The notes below the pieces were generated by a model. The model did not search any database. It saw nothing but the letters and a program-made list of their open reading frames with translations, and was not told the DNA's origin. The translations under genes were made by a program, and so were the position numbers. Of a stretch of DNA of 33,670 bases, positions 6,383 through 13,359 are shown in pieces; position 1 is the first letter of the stretch, and each line of letters begins with the position of its first letter. This stretch comes from a virus. Location: positions 1 through 33,670 of the IMG/VR virus record IMGVR_UViG_3300042691_038073. One strand, 5' to 3'.

Positions 6383-6849
6383 TTTCTATCTCCTTGAGTA
6401 AACCAATCAGGCGGAGAACGCCGGCGCCATGATACGAAGTCCTTCTTGTATTTCCGATAGTAGTTGCGATAGGCGATCACAGGGTCGGAGTCCTTGACAT
6501 CATCAGGCATCGCCTGAACGAACGCTGTACCGATCTTCTTGTCGAAGTCCGGCGTCTCGAGTTCCTCGATCACGTCTTGCGATGCGTGACGCCGACCATA
6601 ACGGAAGGTGTACTCGTTGCACAATGCGATTGCATGGTCGCGGCACCAAATCCAATTAGACAAACTCTCACCGACCCAGAGAGTGCACGGATGATTCGCG
6701 TGCGTCGGTTTATACCTAGCGACCCGACCCTTCGCGAACGCGACCGTGCACAACATCTGAGCTGATTCGAGCGGCATCTTGACGATATGCTTGTCGCATT
6801 GGGCGATTGCCGCATCGACTGGATCGTCATCGAGAATAAAGATGTTCAT
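6379..6849 (-). CDS. Pyrimidine-dimer DNA glycosylase-like (Pyr_excise-type) phage protein
   Basis: 156 residues from ATG 6849 (MNIFILDDDP). The sequence recalls a widespread phage family annotated as pyrimidine-dimer glycosylase-like, with the conserved run DKHIVKMPLESAQML, then KPTHANHPC and LWVGESLSNWIWCRDHA, and near the C terminus DPVIAYRNYYR with PPDWF. Catalysis has not, to my knowledge, been shown for this subfamily, so a repair activity is an inference from family naming. The start overlaps the stop of the upstream gene (TAATG), indicating coupled translation. Confidence 0.7.
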   Translation of the reverse strand: MNIFILDDDPVDAAIAQCDKHIVKMPLESAQMLCTVAFAKGRVARYKPTHANHPCTLWVGESLSNWIWCRDHAIALCNEYTFRYGRRHASQDVIEELETPDFDKKIGTAFVQAMPDDVKDSDPVIAYRNYYRKYKKDFVSWRRRSPPDWFTQGDRK

Positions 6850-7061
6850 TAGGCGTCCTTGCAATGGAACATACCCAGGTACATTGCCTCCGTCATCGGC
6901 CGGAAGTTGTCGACCAGGTACTCGGCCTCGATCGGCAGCGGCACCTGCCAGATTGCATAGTCAAACCCGCGCTTATCCATGAACTTGATCAAGCGGCGTA
7001 GGTTCGAATCGACATGGAACTCGACGAAGTTCGAAGCAAAGAAATGATACTTGGCAGACAT
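6849..7061 (-). CDS. Hypothetical 70-residue protein
   Basis: It starts at ATG 7061 (MSAKYHFFASNFVEFHVDSN), preceded by AGGAGAACAAC. The product is small, aromatic-rich and mixed alpha/beta in appearance, with no motif I recognise. It is the first gene after promoter copy B and is followed by the coupled Pyr_excise-like gene. The longer in-frame reading to 7151 crosses the promoter and is rejected. Confidence 0.55.
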   Translation of the reverse strand: MSAKYHFFASNFVEFHVDSNLRRLIKFMDKRGFDYAIWQVPLPIEAEYLVDNFRPMTEAMYLGMFHCKDA

Positions 7062-7067
7062 GTTGTT

Positions 7068-7154
7068 CTCCTGAAGGTTGAGTTGTACTACAAGAGCTAT
7101 TCTGAATGAATTCTTGAGAGATGTAAATTCGAAAATCGTAACAGTTCGCAACAG
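7068..7154 (-). repeat. 87-bp duplicated promoter-leader, copy B
   Basis: Nearly identical to 7770-7856: only the stretch around the -35 region differs (GAGAG versus GAAGG on the plus strand). It carries the tandem boxes, promoter, leader and ribosome-binding site ahead of the 70-residue gene. The duplication is recent in appearance relative to copy A at 5942-5997. Confidence 0.85.
7099..7154 (-). promoter_or_regulatory. Leftward sigma70-type promoter with upstream boxes (copy B)
   Basis: Minus strand: CTGTTGCGAACTGTTACGA (7154-7136), -35 TTTACA (7127-7122), 17-bp spacer, -10 CAGAAT (7104-7099), then CTCTTGTAGTACAAC in the leader. It probably serves the operon 7061 to 5998. Confidence 0.7.
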
Positions 7155-7193
7155 ACTGACGCCGGGTCTTTGGGACCCAGCGTCGCTGTTTGG

Positions 7194-7763
7194 TTAGTCT
7201 TCGTCTGACGCTTCGGCTTCTTCAATATCTTCTACTATGTTGAAGATATCTTGAAGTTGTTGCGGGACTATTGCTTTGACTTCTGACGAGCTCTTACCTG
7301 AAACACTGAAGTGTTTACTGTCTCCGTCGGTGTCGTAGATCCCACAGAAGCCAAGTTCCGATTCGTAGTAGAACAACTGGATCTTGACTCCCGGGTTCGC
7401 GTCAGCGAAATACTGCACCGCTTGGCGAGGCAGTGTCCCCTCGGTCTCGAAGCAACCTTTGACCGCAGCGTAGTCCGGGAAACCCTCCTCGTAGTGGAAG
7501 TCGAAGCGCATTTCCTCGCTTAACTCCTGCGTGGTGCCCCAGTTCTGCAAACGCCAGTCGTACCACGAGTGGTCAGTAGTCACAGGTTGAATCCCGGAGA
7601 CCTGCGGGAAAGTCGGAAGGACCTCGGTCTTGCTGTAGTCCGGTTCCGGGCGAAGATACCCGAACAACATCGGGTTATCCTCTCGGGTCATGACTTGATA
7701 CAAGGTCTTGATCACCGCTTTCGGTCCGGCGATTTCGAGGTAGTTCAAACAAATGTTTGCCAT
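7194..7763 (-). CDS. Api92-like (DUF1281-type) protein
   Basis: 189 residues from ATG 7763 (MANICLNYLEIAGPKAVI), with a ribosome-binding site inside the duplicated leader. The N terminus and the WYDWRLQNWGT segment, followed later by ADANPGVKIQLFYYESELGFCGIY, match my memory of the Api92-like/DUF1281 family with a ferredoxin-like fold found in phages and mobile elements. The C-terminal tail is very acidic (IVEDIEEAEASDED). No biochemical role is established for the family. It is the first leftward gene of the divergent region at 7764-7936. Confidence 0.7.
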   Translation of the reverse strand: MANICLNYLEIAGPKAVIKTLYQVMTREDNPMLFGYLRPEPDYSKTEVLPTFPQVSGIQPVTTDHSWYDWRLQNWGTTQELSEEMRFDFHYEEGFPDYAAVKGCFETEGTLPRQAVQYFADANPGVKIQLFYYESELGFCGIYDTDGDSKHFSVSGKSSSEVKAIVPQQLQDIFNIVEDIEEAEASDED

Positions 7764-7769
7764 GATTTG

Positions 7770-7856
7770 CTCCTGAAGGTTGAGTTGTACTACAAGAGCT
7801 ATTCTGAATGAATTCTTGAAGGATGTAAATTCGAAAATCGTAACAGTTCGCAACAG
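7770..7856 (-). repeat. 87-bp duplicated promoter-leader, copy C
   Basis: Second copy of the element at 7068-7154, placed identically relative to the start codon of the Api92-like gene. The two copies form a homologous-recombination target whose resolution would delete the Api92-like gene. Confidence 0.85.
7801..7856 (-). promoter_or_regulatory. Leftward sigma70-type promoter with upstream boxes (copy C)
   Basis: Minus strand: CTGTTGCGAACTGTTACGA (7856-7838), -35 TTTACA (7829-7824), 17-bp spacer, -10 CAGAAT (7806-7801). Same architecture as copies A and B. It drives the Api92-like gene. Confidence 0.7.
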
Positions 7857-7863
7857 CAAAAAT

Positions 7864-7906
7864 TTGACGGAACGCAGGAAAAACCCAAGGACTTATGTCT
7901 TATAAT
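7864..7906 (+). promoter_or_regulatory. Probable rightward promoter of the replication operon
   Basis: A perfect TATAAT lies at 7901-7906, 30 bp before the first gene of the long rightward operon. TTGACG at 7864-7869 is 31 bp away, too far for a canonical pair, so either the promoter relies on the -10 box or a weak -35 around 7878. It is back to back with leftward promoter copy C, so one regulator could control both directions. Confidence 0.45.
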
Positions 7907-7936
7907 CCAATCTAAATCAAATCAGAGAACATACAC

Positions 7937-8227
7937 ATGGATCTAAAAAAGCTTGCCGAAGGTCTCCGATTGATCGCGGATGCGATTGATCCCGACTTGG
8001 ACCCTCCGACCACAGAGCCTGTGGTCGCTGAACCGAAGCCGAAGGCTATTGAGTTGTTGGACATTCAGAATCTCGCGGTCCAGCTGATCAAGGCCGGGTT
8101 CAAGGAAGAATTCAAAGGGTACCTGTCGAGGTATCAACTTCCTAACCTGTCCGCAGCCGACCCTGCGAGTTACCAAGAGATGTTCGACTCGTTGAACGCG
8201 ATGGTGAAGCACTACTGCAATGGCTAA
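7937..8227 (+). CDS. Hypothetical protein with C-terminal phage helical domain
   Basis: 96 residues. The N terminus is helical (MDLKKLAEGLRLIADAID), followed by a Pro/Glu-rich linker. The C-terminal half (LAVQLIKAGFKEEFKGYLSRY...LPNLSAADPASYQEMFDSL) follows a pattern I recall in small phage proteins encoded next to recombination and ssDNA-binding genes, in which a helical hairpin carries the form KxGxxxExxxLLxxYG...LS. It is the first gene of the rightward operon and overlaps the next by 8 bp. Function unknown; a replication accessory role is inferred from context. Confidence 0.65.
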   Translation: MDLKKLAEGLRLIADAIDPDLDPPTTEPVVAEPKPKAIELLDIQNLAVQLIKAGFKEEFKGYLSRYQLPNLSAADPASYQEMFDSLNAMVKHYCNG

Positions 8228-9272
8228 ACATAGCGATCTGCCTCCGTCCAGTTCCGACAAATGGTTGAAGTGTCACGGCTGGTTCAAGATGAATCGGTCA
8301 ATCGAAAGGAAGTCGTCTGCTGCGGCCGAAGAAGGCACGCAGGCTCATGAGCTTCTAGAAGATCATTTGGCTGGCAGGAAGAATCTGGCCGACCAACCGA
8401 ACTCCGAGATGGTCGATCATCTCTGGGGCTGTGCCGATTGGATTCAATCCCAGGTCGAGAAGAGGGACGGGGTTCTTCACTGCGAGGTCCGGGTTGACTT
8501 CGGGGAGAAGTTCGGCTTCGTCGATCTGACTGGGACCTCAGACATCGTTATTGTTTCGGAGGATTCGATCCTGATCGCCGACCTTAAATATGGGTTCGGT
8601 CAGGTAGAGGTCCAGAACAATACCCAACTTCTGACATATTTAGTCGGGGCTGTTCATCTATTCGGACCCCGACCTAATTACGAGATAGCTGTCCTTCAGC
8701 CCCGGGGCCATCACCCTGACGGCCCGATTCGGACCTGTTATGTAACGCCCGAGGAATTGACCGAATTCGAAGATTCCCTTAACCGGGCGATCACTTTGAA
8801 CTACAACAATGGTCAGTTAGTCGTGGGGGATCATTGCCGCCACTACTGCCCGGCTCTCGGGGTTTGCCCCGCTGTTGCTAAAGCTTCGATCGAGAGGTTT
8901 AAGATGACACCGATTGATGACCCTGGAATCGACCTTGATTCTGTGGCTCGAGAACTGCCTTTGATCAAGTCATGGTTAACAGCTATCGAGGCTAAACTCC
9001 TCGAGAACCTCGAAGCAGGGTCTGAATATTCGAATGTGAAACTCGTCCCGAAACGAGCGACGAGGAAATGGTCCGAGGATGTCGACATCGTGGACATCCT
9101 AACGAACTTCGCAAGCTTGGATGTGGTTGCTCCTCGGGTTCCGTTGAGCCCCAGCCAGGCGGAGAAGGTACTCGGCAAATCGACTTTCCGTAAGTCGCTA
9201 GCCGAGATTGTGGTCTCAGAGTCGAGCGGCATGACTCTGGGTTATGTGACTCAATTGACTGAAGGGAACTGA
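8220..9272 (+). CDS. DUF2800 protein, Cas4/RecB-like PD-(D/E)XK nuclease
   Basis: 350 residues. The DUF2800 signature is visible: an early Cys in WLKCHG, EGTQAHELLE (about residues 37-46), a Gly-rich GTSDIV, the nuclease motif IADLKYGFGQVEV and QLLTYLVGA, then a C-terminal Cys cluster CRHYCPALGVCP. This arrangement matches Cas4-like nucleases, which bind a 4Fe-4S cluster through one N-terminal and three C-terminal Cys. In phages DUF2800 is normally encoded just upstream of DUF2815 and a family A polymerase, exactly as here, suggesting end processing in recombination-linked replication. The gene overlaps the previous one by 8 bp. Confidence 0.85.
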   Translation: MAKHSDLPPSSSDKWLKCHGWFKMNRSIERKSSAAAEEGTQAHELLEDHLAGRKNLADQPNSEMVDHLWGCADWIQSQVEKRDGVLHCEVRVDFGEKFGFVDLTGTSDIVIVSEDSILIADLKYGFGQVEVQNNTQLLTYLVGAVHLFGPRPNYEIAVLQPRGHHPDGPIRTCYVTPEELTEFEDSLNRAITLNYNNGQLVVGDHCRHYCPALGVCPAVAKASIERFKMTPIDDPGIDLDSVARELPLIKSWLTAIEAKLLENLEAGSEYSNVKLVPKRATRKWSEDVDIVDILTNFASLDVVAPRVPLSPSQAEKVLGKSTFRKSLAEIVVSESSGMTLGYVTQLTEGN

Positions 9273-9273
9273 G

Positions 9274-9804
9274 ATGCAGATTGTTACTCCCCCCGGCCAA
9301 GCGGCTTACGCTTGGGTGTTCCGCCCCCAGAAGGCGATGCAGGAAGGCAAGCCGGACCAGTACTCCCTCACGATTCTGTGGGACGAGAATGACACCCGGT
9401 TGGCTAAGCTGAAAGAGGCGATCAAACAGGTAGCAGTAGCGAAGTTCGGGGCGAAAGCTACCACTATGCTGGAGAAGGGTCAGTTGAACAACCCCCTCCG
9501 GTCCGGCGATTCCAAGACCGAAGAGGACTTCCAGGGTAAGGTCTTCCTGACTGCCCGCAGCAACGAGAAGCCTCAGGTTGTTGATTCCGACACCGAGCCG
9601 TTGATGGACCTGATGGACTTCTATTCTGGCTGCAAGGCTAGGATGGACATCTACCTGTTCGCCTACGACAAGGCTGGGAATCGCGGAGTCTCTGCGATCC
9701 TGAACTCGGTCCAGAAGCTTGGGGACGGAGAGAGGAAAGCAGGTAGGCGGTCCGCCAAGTCCGCCTTCGGAGACCTTGACGAAGCCGACGAAGCACTGAT
9801 GTAA
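9274..9804 (+). CDS. DUF2815 protein, probable single-stranded DNA-binding protein
   Basis: 176 residues. The beta-rich N terminus (IVTPPGQAAYAWVFRPQ, then YSLTILWDEND) and later FYSGCKARMDIYLFAYDKAGNRGVSAILNSVQKL are characteristic of DUF2815, which is related to T7 gp2.5-like SSBs. The acidic C-terminal tail (GDLDEADEALM) is typical of SSBs that recruit partners. It starts one base after the DUF2800 stop with GGGAACTGAG as ribosome-binding region. It probably coats ssDNA for the polymerase and nuclease encoded alongside. Confidence 0.85.
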   Translation: MQIVTPPGQAAYAWVFRPQKAMQEGKPDQYSLTILWDENDTRLAKLKEAIKQVAVAKFGAKATTMLEKGQLNNPLRSGDSKTEEDFQGKVFLTARSNEKPQVVDSDTEPLMDLMDFYSGCKARMDIYLFAYDKAGNRGVSAILNSVQKLGDGERKAGRRSAKSAFGDLDEADEALM

Positions 9805-9921
9805 GTAGCAACAGGGCAATGTTACCCTTGACAGGGTATGTTGCCTCCCCCGGGGAGGGGGTAAGAAAAAATCCTGCCCCCTCCCTCCCCCTCTCAACGA
9901 AGTTTTTTGAAAGAAAAAATC
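9805..9921. promoter_or_regulatory. Intergenic hairpins and C-rich/A-T leader of the next gene
   Basis: TACCCT-TGAC-AGGGTA (about 9823-9838) forms a small stem. It is followed by a CCTCCCC/GGGGAGG palindrome (about 9844-9858), then a C-rich tract that on the minus strand reads as consecutive G runs. TTTTTTGAAAGAAAAAA (9903-9919) ends 2 nt before the ATG at 9922, identical in sequence and spacing to the element before the gene at 1268. This is the only large gap inside the rightward operon, so it may carry an internal promoter or attenuator. Confidence 0.5.
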
Positions 9922-10170
9922 ATGTCTCTCGAATACTCTGGCCGCGGTAGGCCTCCGACCGAAGAAGCAATCAAGGATATGAAGGCCCTGATCAAGGGCG
10001 TCGAAAAGGAGCCGGGAATCCCTTGCGCCCTGCTTGCTCGCAAGCTCGGGATCAAGTCGATTCGCGCTTCGCATCTGGCCCACCGTCTGGCTGAACAAGG
10101 ACTCCTGTCGATCGAATTGAACGGTCGCCAGATCCTCCTCAACCTGCCTGCTACTGGGAAACGGAAATGA
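9922..10170 (+). CDS. Small winged-helix-like protein
   Basis: 82 residues from ATG 9922 (MSLEYSGRGRPPTEEA); the TTG at 9907 lies inside the leader and is not used. The sequence IPCALLARKLGIKSIRASHLAHRLAEQGLLSIEL followed by NGRQILLNL fits a compact helix-turn-helix with a beta wing, as in small phage DNA-binding proteins. It is preceded by the repeated A/T leader and couples to the next gene through an ATGA overlap. A transcriptional regulator role is plausible but not shown. Confidence 0.6.
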   Translation: MSLEYSGRGRPPTEEAIKDMKALIKGVEKEPGIPCALLARKLGIKSIRASHLAHRLAEQGLLSIELNGRQILLNLPATGKRK

Positions 10171-10355
10171 CGACTGAACCGGAAACCATCCCCTACAAAG
10201 CCGCTGCGGCCACCGATGTCCTTCAGACCTTTCGTCGGTTCGGTTGGGTCCCTCCTAGCGAAGATCCAGCCTACCACGAGAAATGGGCGAAGTTCAAAGC
10301 CGATTCCCTGTTGATCAACGTCTCTAAAGGGACTTCCAGTGTCATGGCACATTGA
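10167..10355 (+). CDS. Hypothetical 62-residue protein
   Basis: Starts at ATG 10167 (MTTEPETIPYKAAAATDVLQ) in a 4-bp overlap with the previous stop and ends 17 bp inside the polymerase gene. The sequence FRRFGWVPPSEDPAYHEKWAKFK is polar with several aromatics and no recognised fold. The coupled spacing on both sides is the main support for translation. Confidence 0.5.
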   Translation: MTTEPETIPYKAAAATDVLQTFRRFGWVPPSEDPAYHEKWAKFKADSLLINVSKGTSSVMAH

Positions 10356-12264
10356 CTTTGAAACCTATTCCGAACGAGACCTGAAAGAATCCGGGGCTTT
10401 TCGGTATGCGGAAGATCCGAGTACTGAGGCCCTGATCCTTGCTTTCTCGGACGGGCATTCTGACCCGGTTGGTGTCGACCTTACTCAACCGGACTTCTTG
10501 TCGAAACTTGCTCCCCTCTTCGAAGCGATTCAGAGGGGAGCAATTATCTGTGCCCATAATGTCCAGTTCGAACGTCTGATCTGGACTAAGGTCTGTAAGT
10601 TCCCTGTGACCCCTAAACCCGAGCAATGGGACTGCACCGCTGCCCGAGCTCGGATGATTGCTATCCCTGGGTCTCTGGCTGGCGCAGCTAAGGCCCTGGG
10701 GATTAAAGCTCAGAAGGACGACCGAGGACAGGACCTGATTCAGATCTTCTCTAAGCCGTCGAAGAAGCACGGTCGAATTCATCCGAGAGATCGACCGTCC
10801 GAGTTCCAGGAATTCATCGAGTACTGTAAACAGGATGTTAGAGTCGAAGTCACCCTTGACAAGATCCTTCCCCCACTTTCGGATATAGAACGGGAAGCAT
10901 TCATCCTCGACTACAAGATCAATGACACCGGGATTCCGGTCAACTTGGAGCTTGTCAGAAAAGCTGACCAGTTTGTTGGAGAGTATTCCGAGAAGTTGTT
11001 GGACCAAGCTCAGAAGATCTCTGGGTGTCGGCCAACCCAACGGGAACGAACCCTTGATTATCTGAAGTCCCGGGGGTGGGAAGTTCCGAACCTTCAAGCC
11101 CAGACTGTCGAGGATCTCGCAGCGACCGAAGGGCTGCCTTCCGACCTGCGTGACCTCTTGAATGCCCGGATTGAACTCAGTCGGGCCGGCACTAAGAAGC
11201 TTAAGTCGATTCAAGCTTCCGTCTCGGAAGACTCTCGGATCCGTGGAGGCTTCTTGTTCTCGGCCGCATCGACTCGGAGATGGTCCAGTACTGGCGTTCA
11301 GTTTCATAACCTTCAGAAACCCGAAGGCGAATCGAACCCGGAAGCGGCTCTGTCCCTTCTTCAACATGCCCCGGATATCTTGACCCTGTTCTTCTCGAGG
11401 CCTCTGACCGTTCTAGCCCAAAGTATTCGGGGATTCTTTGAATCGCAAGAGCATCTCCTGATCGCTGACTATTCCGCAGTCGAACCTCGTGGTCTCGCTT
11501 GGCTAGTGAATGAACACTGGATGGTTGAGGCCTACAGGAACAAACAGGACGTCTACAAGGTCGCAGCATCGAAGGTCTTTCATGTTTCACCAGACCAAGT
11601 AACTGGTCCCCAGAGGTTCCTCGGGAAACAACTAACCCTCGGATGCAACTACGGAATGGGGCCTCCTCGGTTCGTTGAGACAGTCAAGAAGTTCGGTCGA
11701 ACGATTGAACTTGAAGATGCTGTTCAGGCAGTCTCGGGCTACCGTCGGTCGGTTCCGAAGATCATTCAGTTCTGGTATGACATCGAGAAGGCTTGCGTCA
11801 AAGCGACCCGGGACTGGAAGGATGTGACTTTGGGCCGCCTGAAAATTTCTCCCCGTCTTCTAGCAAACGGGGTGAAAGTACTGTTCGTCGATATGCCGTC
11901 TGGTAGGATCGCCTATCCGATCCCGAGCCTCGGACTCGAAGAGTTTAATGGCCAAAGCAGGCAGACCTTTGAGTTCTATACGCCGCTCGGGTCCGGATGG
12001 GTCAAGACCGATACTTTTGGAGGCTCACTCACCGAGAACATAATCCAGGCTCTGACTCGAGACATCCTGCGTGATGGGTTGATCGCTGCTGACAAGGCGG
12101 GGTTCAAGATCATCGGTCATGTTCATGACGAAGCGATCGCCGAAGGTCGGAAATCCGAGTCGGACCTTCGAGAATTCGAACGACTCCTATGCTCTTCGAG
12201 TCCTTGGGCCGAGGGCTTTCCGATTGCGACCGAAGGGGCGATTGCAAAGCGGTATCAGAAATGA
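10339..12264 (+). CDS. Family A DNA polymerase with 3'-5' exonuclease domain
   Basis: 641 residues from a GTG at 10339 with AAAGGGA upstream. The N terminus HIDFETYSE is the Exo I motif (D-x-E) of a DnaQ-like proofreading domain, with CAHNVQFE as the Exo II-like segment. In the polymerase domain, motif A is LLIADYSAVEPR (about residue 374), motif B KQLTLGCNYGMG (about 429) and motif C HVHDEA (about 593). There is no 5' nuclease domain. This is the short phage PolA type that usually accompanies DUF2800, DUF2815, VRR-NUC and SNF2 genes. It is the presumed replicative polymerase, which in this phage would have to accept any modified nucleotide made by the downstream enzymes. Confidence 0.92.
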   Translation: MSWHIDFETYSERDLKESGAFRYAEDPSTEALILAFSDGHSDPVGVDLTQPDFLSKLAPLFEAIQRGAIICAHNVQFERLIWTKVCKFPVTPKPEQWDCTAARARMIAIPGSLAGAAKALGIKAQKDDRGQDLIQIFSKPSKKHGRIHPRDRPSEFQEFIEYCKQDVRVEVTLDKILPPLSDIEREAFILDYKINDTGIPVNLELVRKADQFVGEYSEKLLDQAQKISGCRPTQRERTLDYLKSRGWEVPNLQAQTVEDLAATEGLPSDLRDLLNARIELSRAGTKKLKSIQASVSEDSRIRGGFLFSAASTRRWSSTGVQFHNLQKPEGESNPEAALSLLQHAPDILTLFFSRPLTVLAQSIRGFFESQEHLLIADYSAVEPRGLAWLVNEHWMVEAYRNKQDVYKVAASKVFHVSPDQVTGPQRFLGKQLTLGCNYGMGPPRFVETVKKFGRTIELEDAVQAVSGYRRSVPKIIQFWYDIEKACVKATRDWKDVTLGRLKISPRLLANGVKVLFVDMPSGRIAYPIPSLGLEEFNGQSRQTFEFYTPLGSGWVKTDTFGGSLTENIIQALTRDILRDGLIAADKAGFKIIGHVHDEAIAEGRKSESDLREFERLLCSSSPWAEGFPIATEGAIAKRYQK

Positions 12265-12557
12265 AGACCGTTAAAGAGTCAACACTCGAGAAGAGACTGA
12301 CACGCGCTGTCAAAGACTCTAATGGCCTGTGTATCAAACTCCCAGCGTTCCTCTATCGAGGCATCCCGGATAGACTGATCCTTCTTCCTGGGGCAAGGAT
12401 CTATTTCGTCGAATTGAAAGCGGTTCGAGGTCGGGTCTCACCACACCAAGCCCGCTTCATTAAATTTTTGCGAACCTTGGGGTTTCCTTCTGATATTATA
12501 CAAGGCGAAGACCACCTCAAGGAATTCATCAATGTTAACATTAAAAACTCAGTTTGA
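12261..12557 (+). CDS. VRR-NUC domain nuclease
   Basis: 98 residues from ATG 12261, overlapping the polymerase stop by 4 bp. The compact VRR-NUC fold is visible: STLEKRLTRAVKDSNGLCIKL, then FLYRGIPDRLILLPGARIYFVELKA, where the GIPD Asp and ELK Glu/Lys are the PD-(D/E)XK residues, then LSPHQ-like VSPHQARFIKFL. Stand-alone VRR-NUC proteins of this size cleave branched DNA in related systems. In phages they lie between PolA and an SNF2 helicase; here the thymidylate-synthase-like gene is inserted between the two. Confidence 0.88.
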   Translation: MKTVKESTLEKRLTRAVKDSNGLCIKLPAFLYRGIPDRLILLPGARIYFVELKAVRGRVSPHQARFIKFLRTLGFPSDIIQGEDHLKEFINVNIKNSV

Positions 12558-13359
12558 TGCTGTTCTAGCTGACATCCGGTATAAGTTTGCTCGTGCCCCT
12601 GCTATCGAATCTGGGTCTTGGCAATCAACCAAGGCTCCAGATAGGATGGTAGAGATCCTGAACTATTCCTTCTGCCTGGACCTTCCGACAACCGACCTCG
12701 ATCTGTACCGAAAGGTTTTCAAACCGAGCCTTCCGTGGGCCGATGAACATTTCGAACAGGAACGAGTCAGCGGAGACCCGATCAACCCGGGTCTGACTTG
12801 GCGGATCTGGCCATTCAGTAAGTCAGCAGATACCCATCGCCGAGACGGAGAAGTCGATCCCCAGTTCGACCATTCATATGCTGAACGGTACTGGCCGAAG
12901 TTCGCTGGCCTGACCCCGGATGGTGTTCTACCAGAGACACCCGAGGACTCGAAGATCCGACAAGGGGTTCGGTTTCCTTATGGTGATCTCGATGATCTAG
13001 TCGAACTTCTAGTGGCCGACCCTACGACCCGACAAGCCTATCTGCCTGTCTGGTTCCCGGAAGATCTCGGTGCAGCTCGTCTCAACAAACGAGTCCCTTG
13101 TACTCTTGGGTATCATTTCATATGTAGAGACTCTCGGCTTCACGTTGTGTACCCTATGCGATCCTGCGATTTTTTTCGCCATTTTTTAGATGATATCTAT
13201 CTGACCGTTCGACTGTTAATCCAGATCTTAAATTCTTGCAAACTGGCTGATCCGGCCAAGTGGCACCACATAGTTCCAGGGGCATTCACGATGCACATCA
13301 CTTCTCTTCATATGTTCGAATCAGATAGGCGAATCCTCTCAAGGAGCTGGGAGAAATGA
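12532..13359 (+). CDS. Thymidylate synthase-family enzyme, probable dCMP (hydroxy)methylase
   Basis: 275 residues. The ThyA signature is clear: LLVADPTTRQAYLPVWFPEDLG, then RVPCTLGYHF with nucleophile C190, and YPMRSCDFF with phosphate-binding R210. The Cys-to-Arg spacing (20) equals E. coli ThyA C146-R166. The ThyA uracil-reading Asn177 corresponds to D221 here (Cys+31 in both), and Asn-to-Asp at this site is the known determinant of dCMP specificity in T4 dCMP hydroxymethylase and engineered ThyA. The later SLHMF matches ThyA DTHLY (H260). The protein ends only 15 residues after that His, so it lacks the usual ThyA C-terminal segment that closes over folate. The neighbours include a dNMP kinase. 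Product 5-methyl- or 5-hydroxymethyl-dCMP is inferred. Confidence 0.8.
   Translation: MLTLKTQFDAVLADIRYKFARAPAIESGSWQSTKAPDRMVEILNYSFCLDLPTTDLDLYRKVFKPSLPWADEHFEQERVSGDPINPGLTWRIWPFSKSADTHRRDGEVDPQFDHSYAERYWPKFAGLTPDGVLPETPEDSKIRQGVRFPYGDLDDLVELLVADPTTRQAYLPVWFPEDLGAARLNKRVPCTLGYHFICRDSRLHVVYPMRSCDFFRHFLDDIYLTVRLLIQILNSCKLADPAKWHHIVPGAFTMHITSLHMFESDRRILSRSWEK

Noticed and set aside
8220-9272. Cas4 of a CRISPR system
   Set aside because: The DUF2800 form next to DUF2815 and PolA is a phage replication module; no other cas genes are present.
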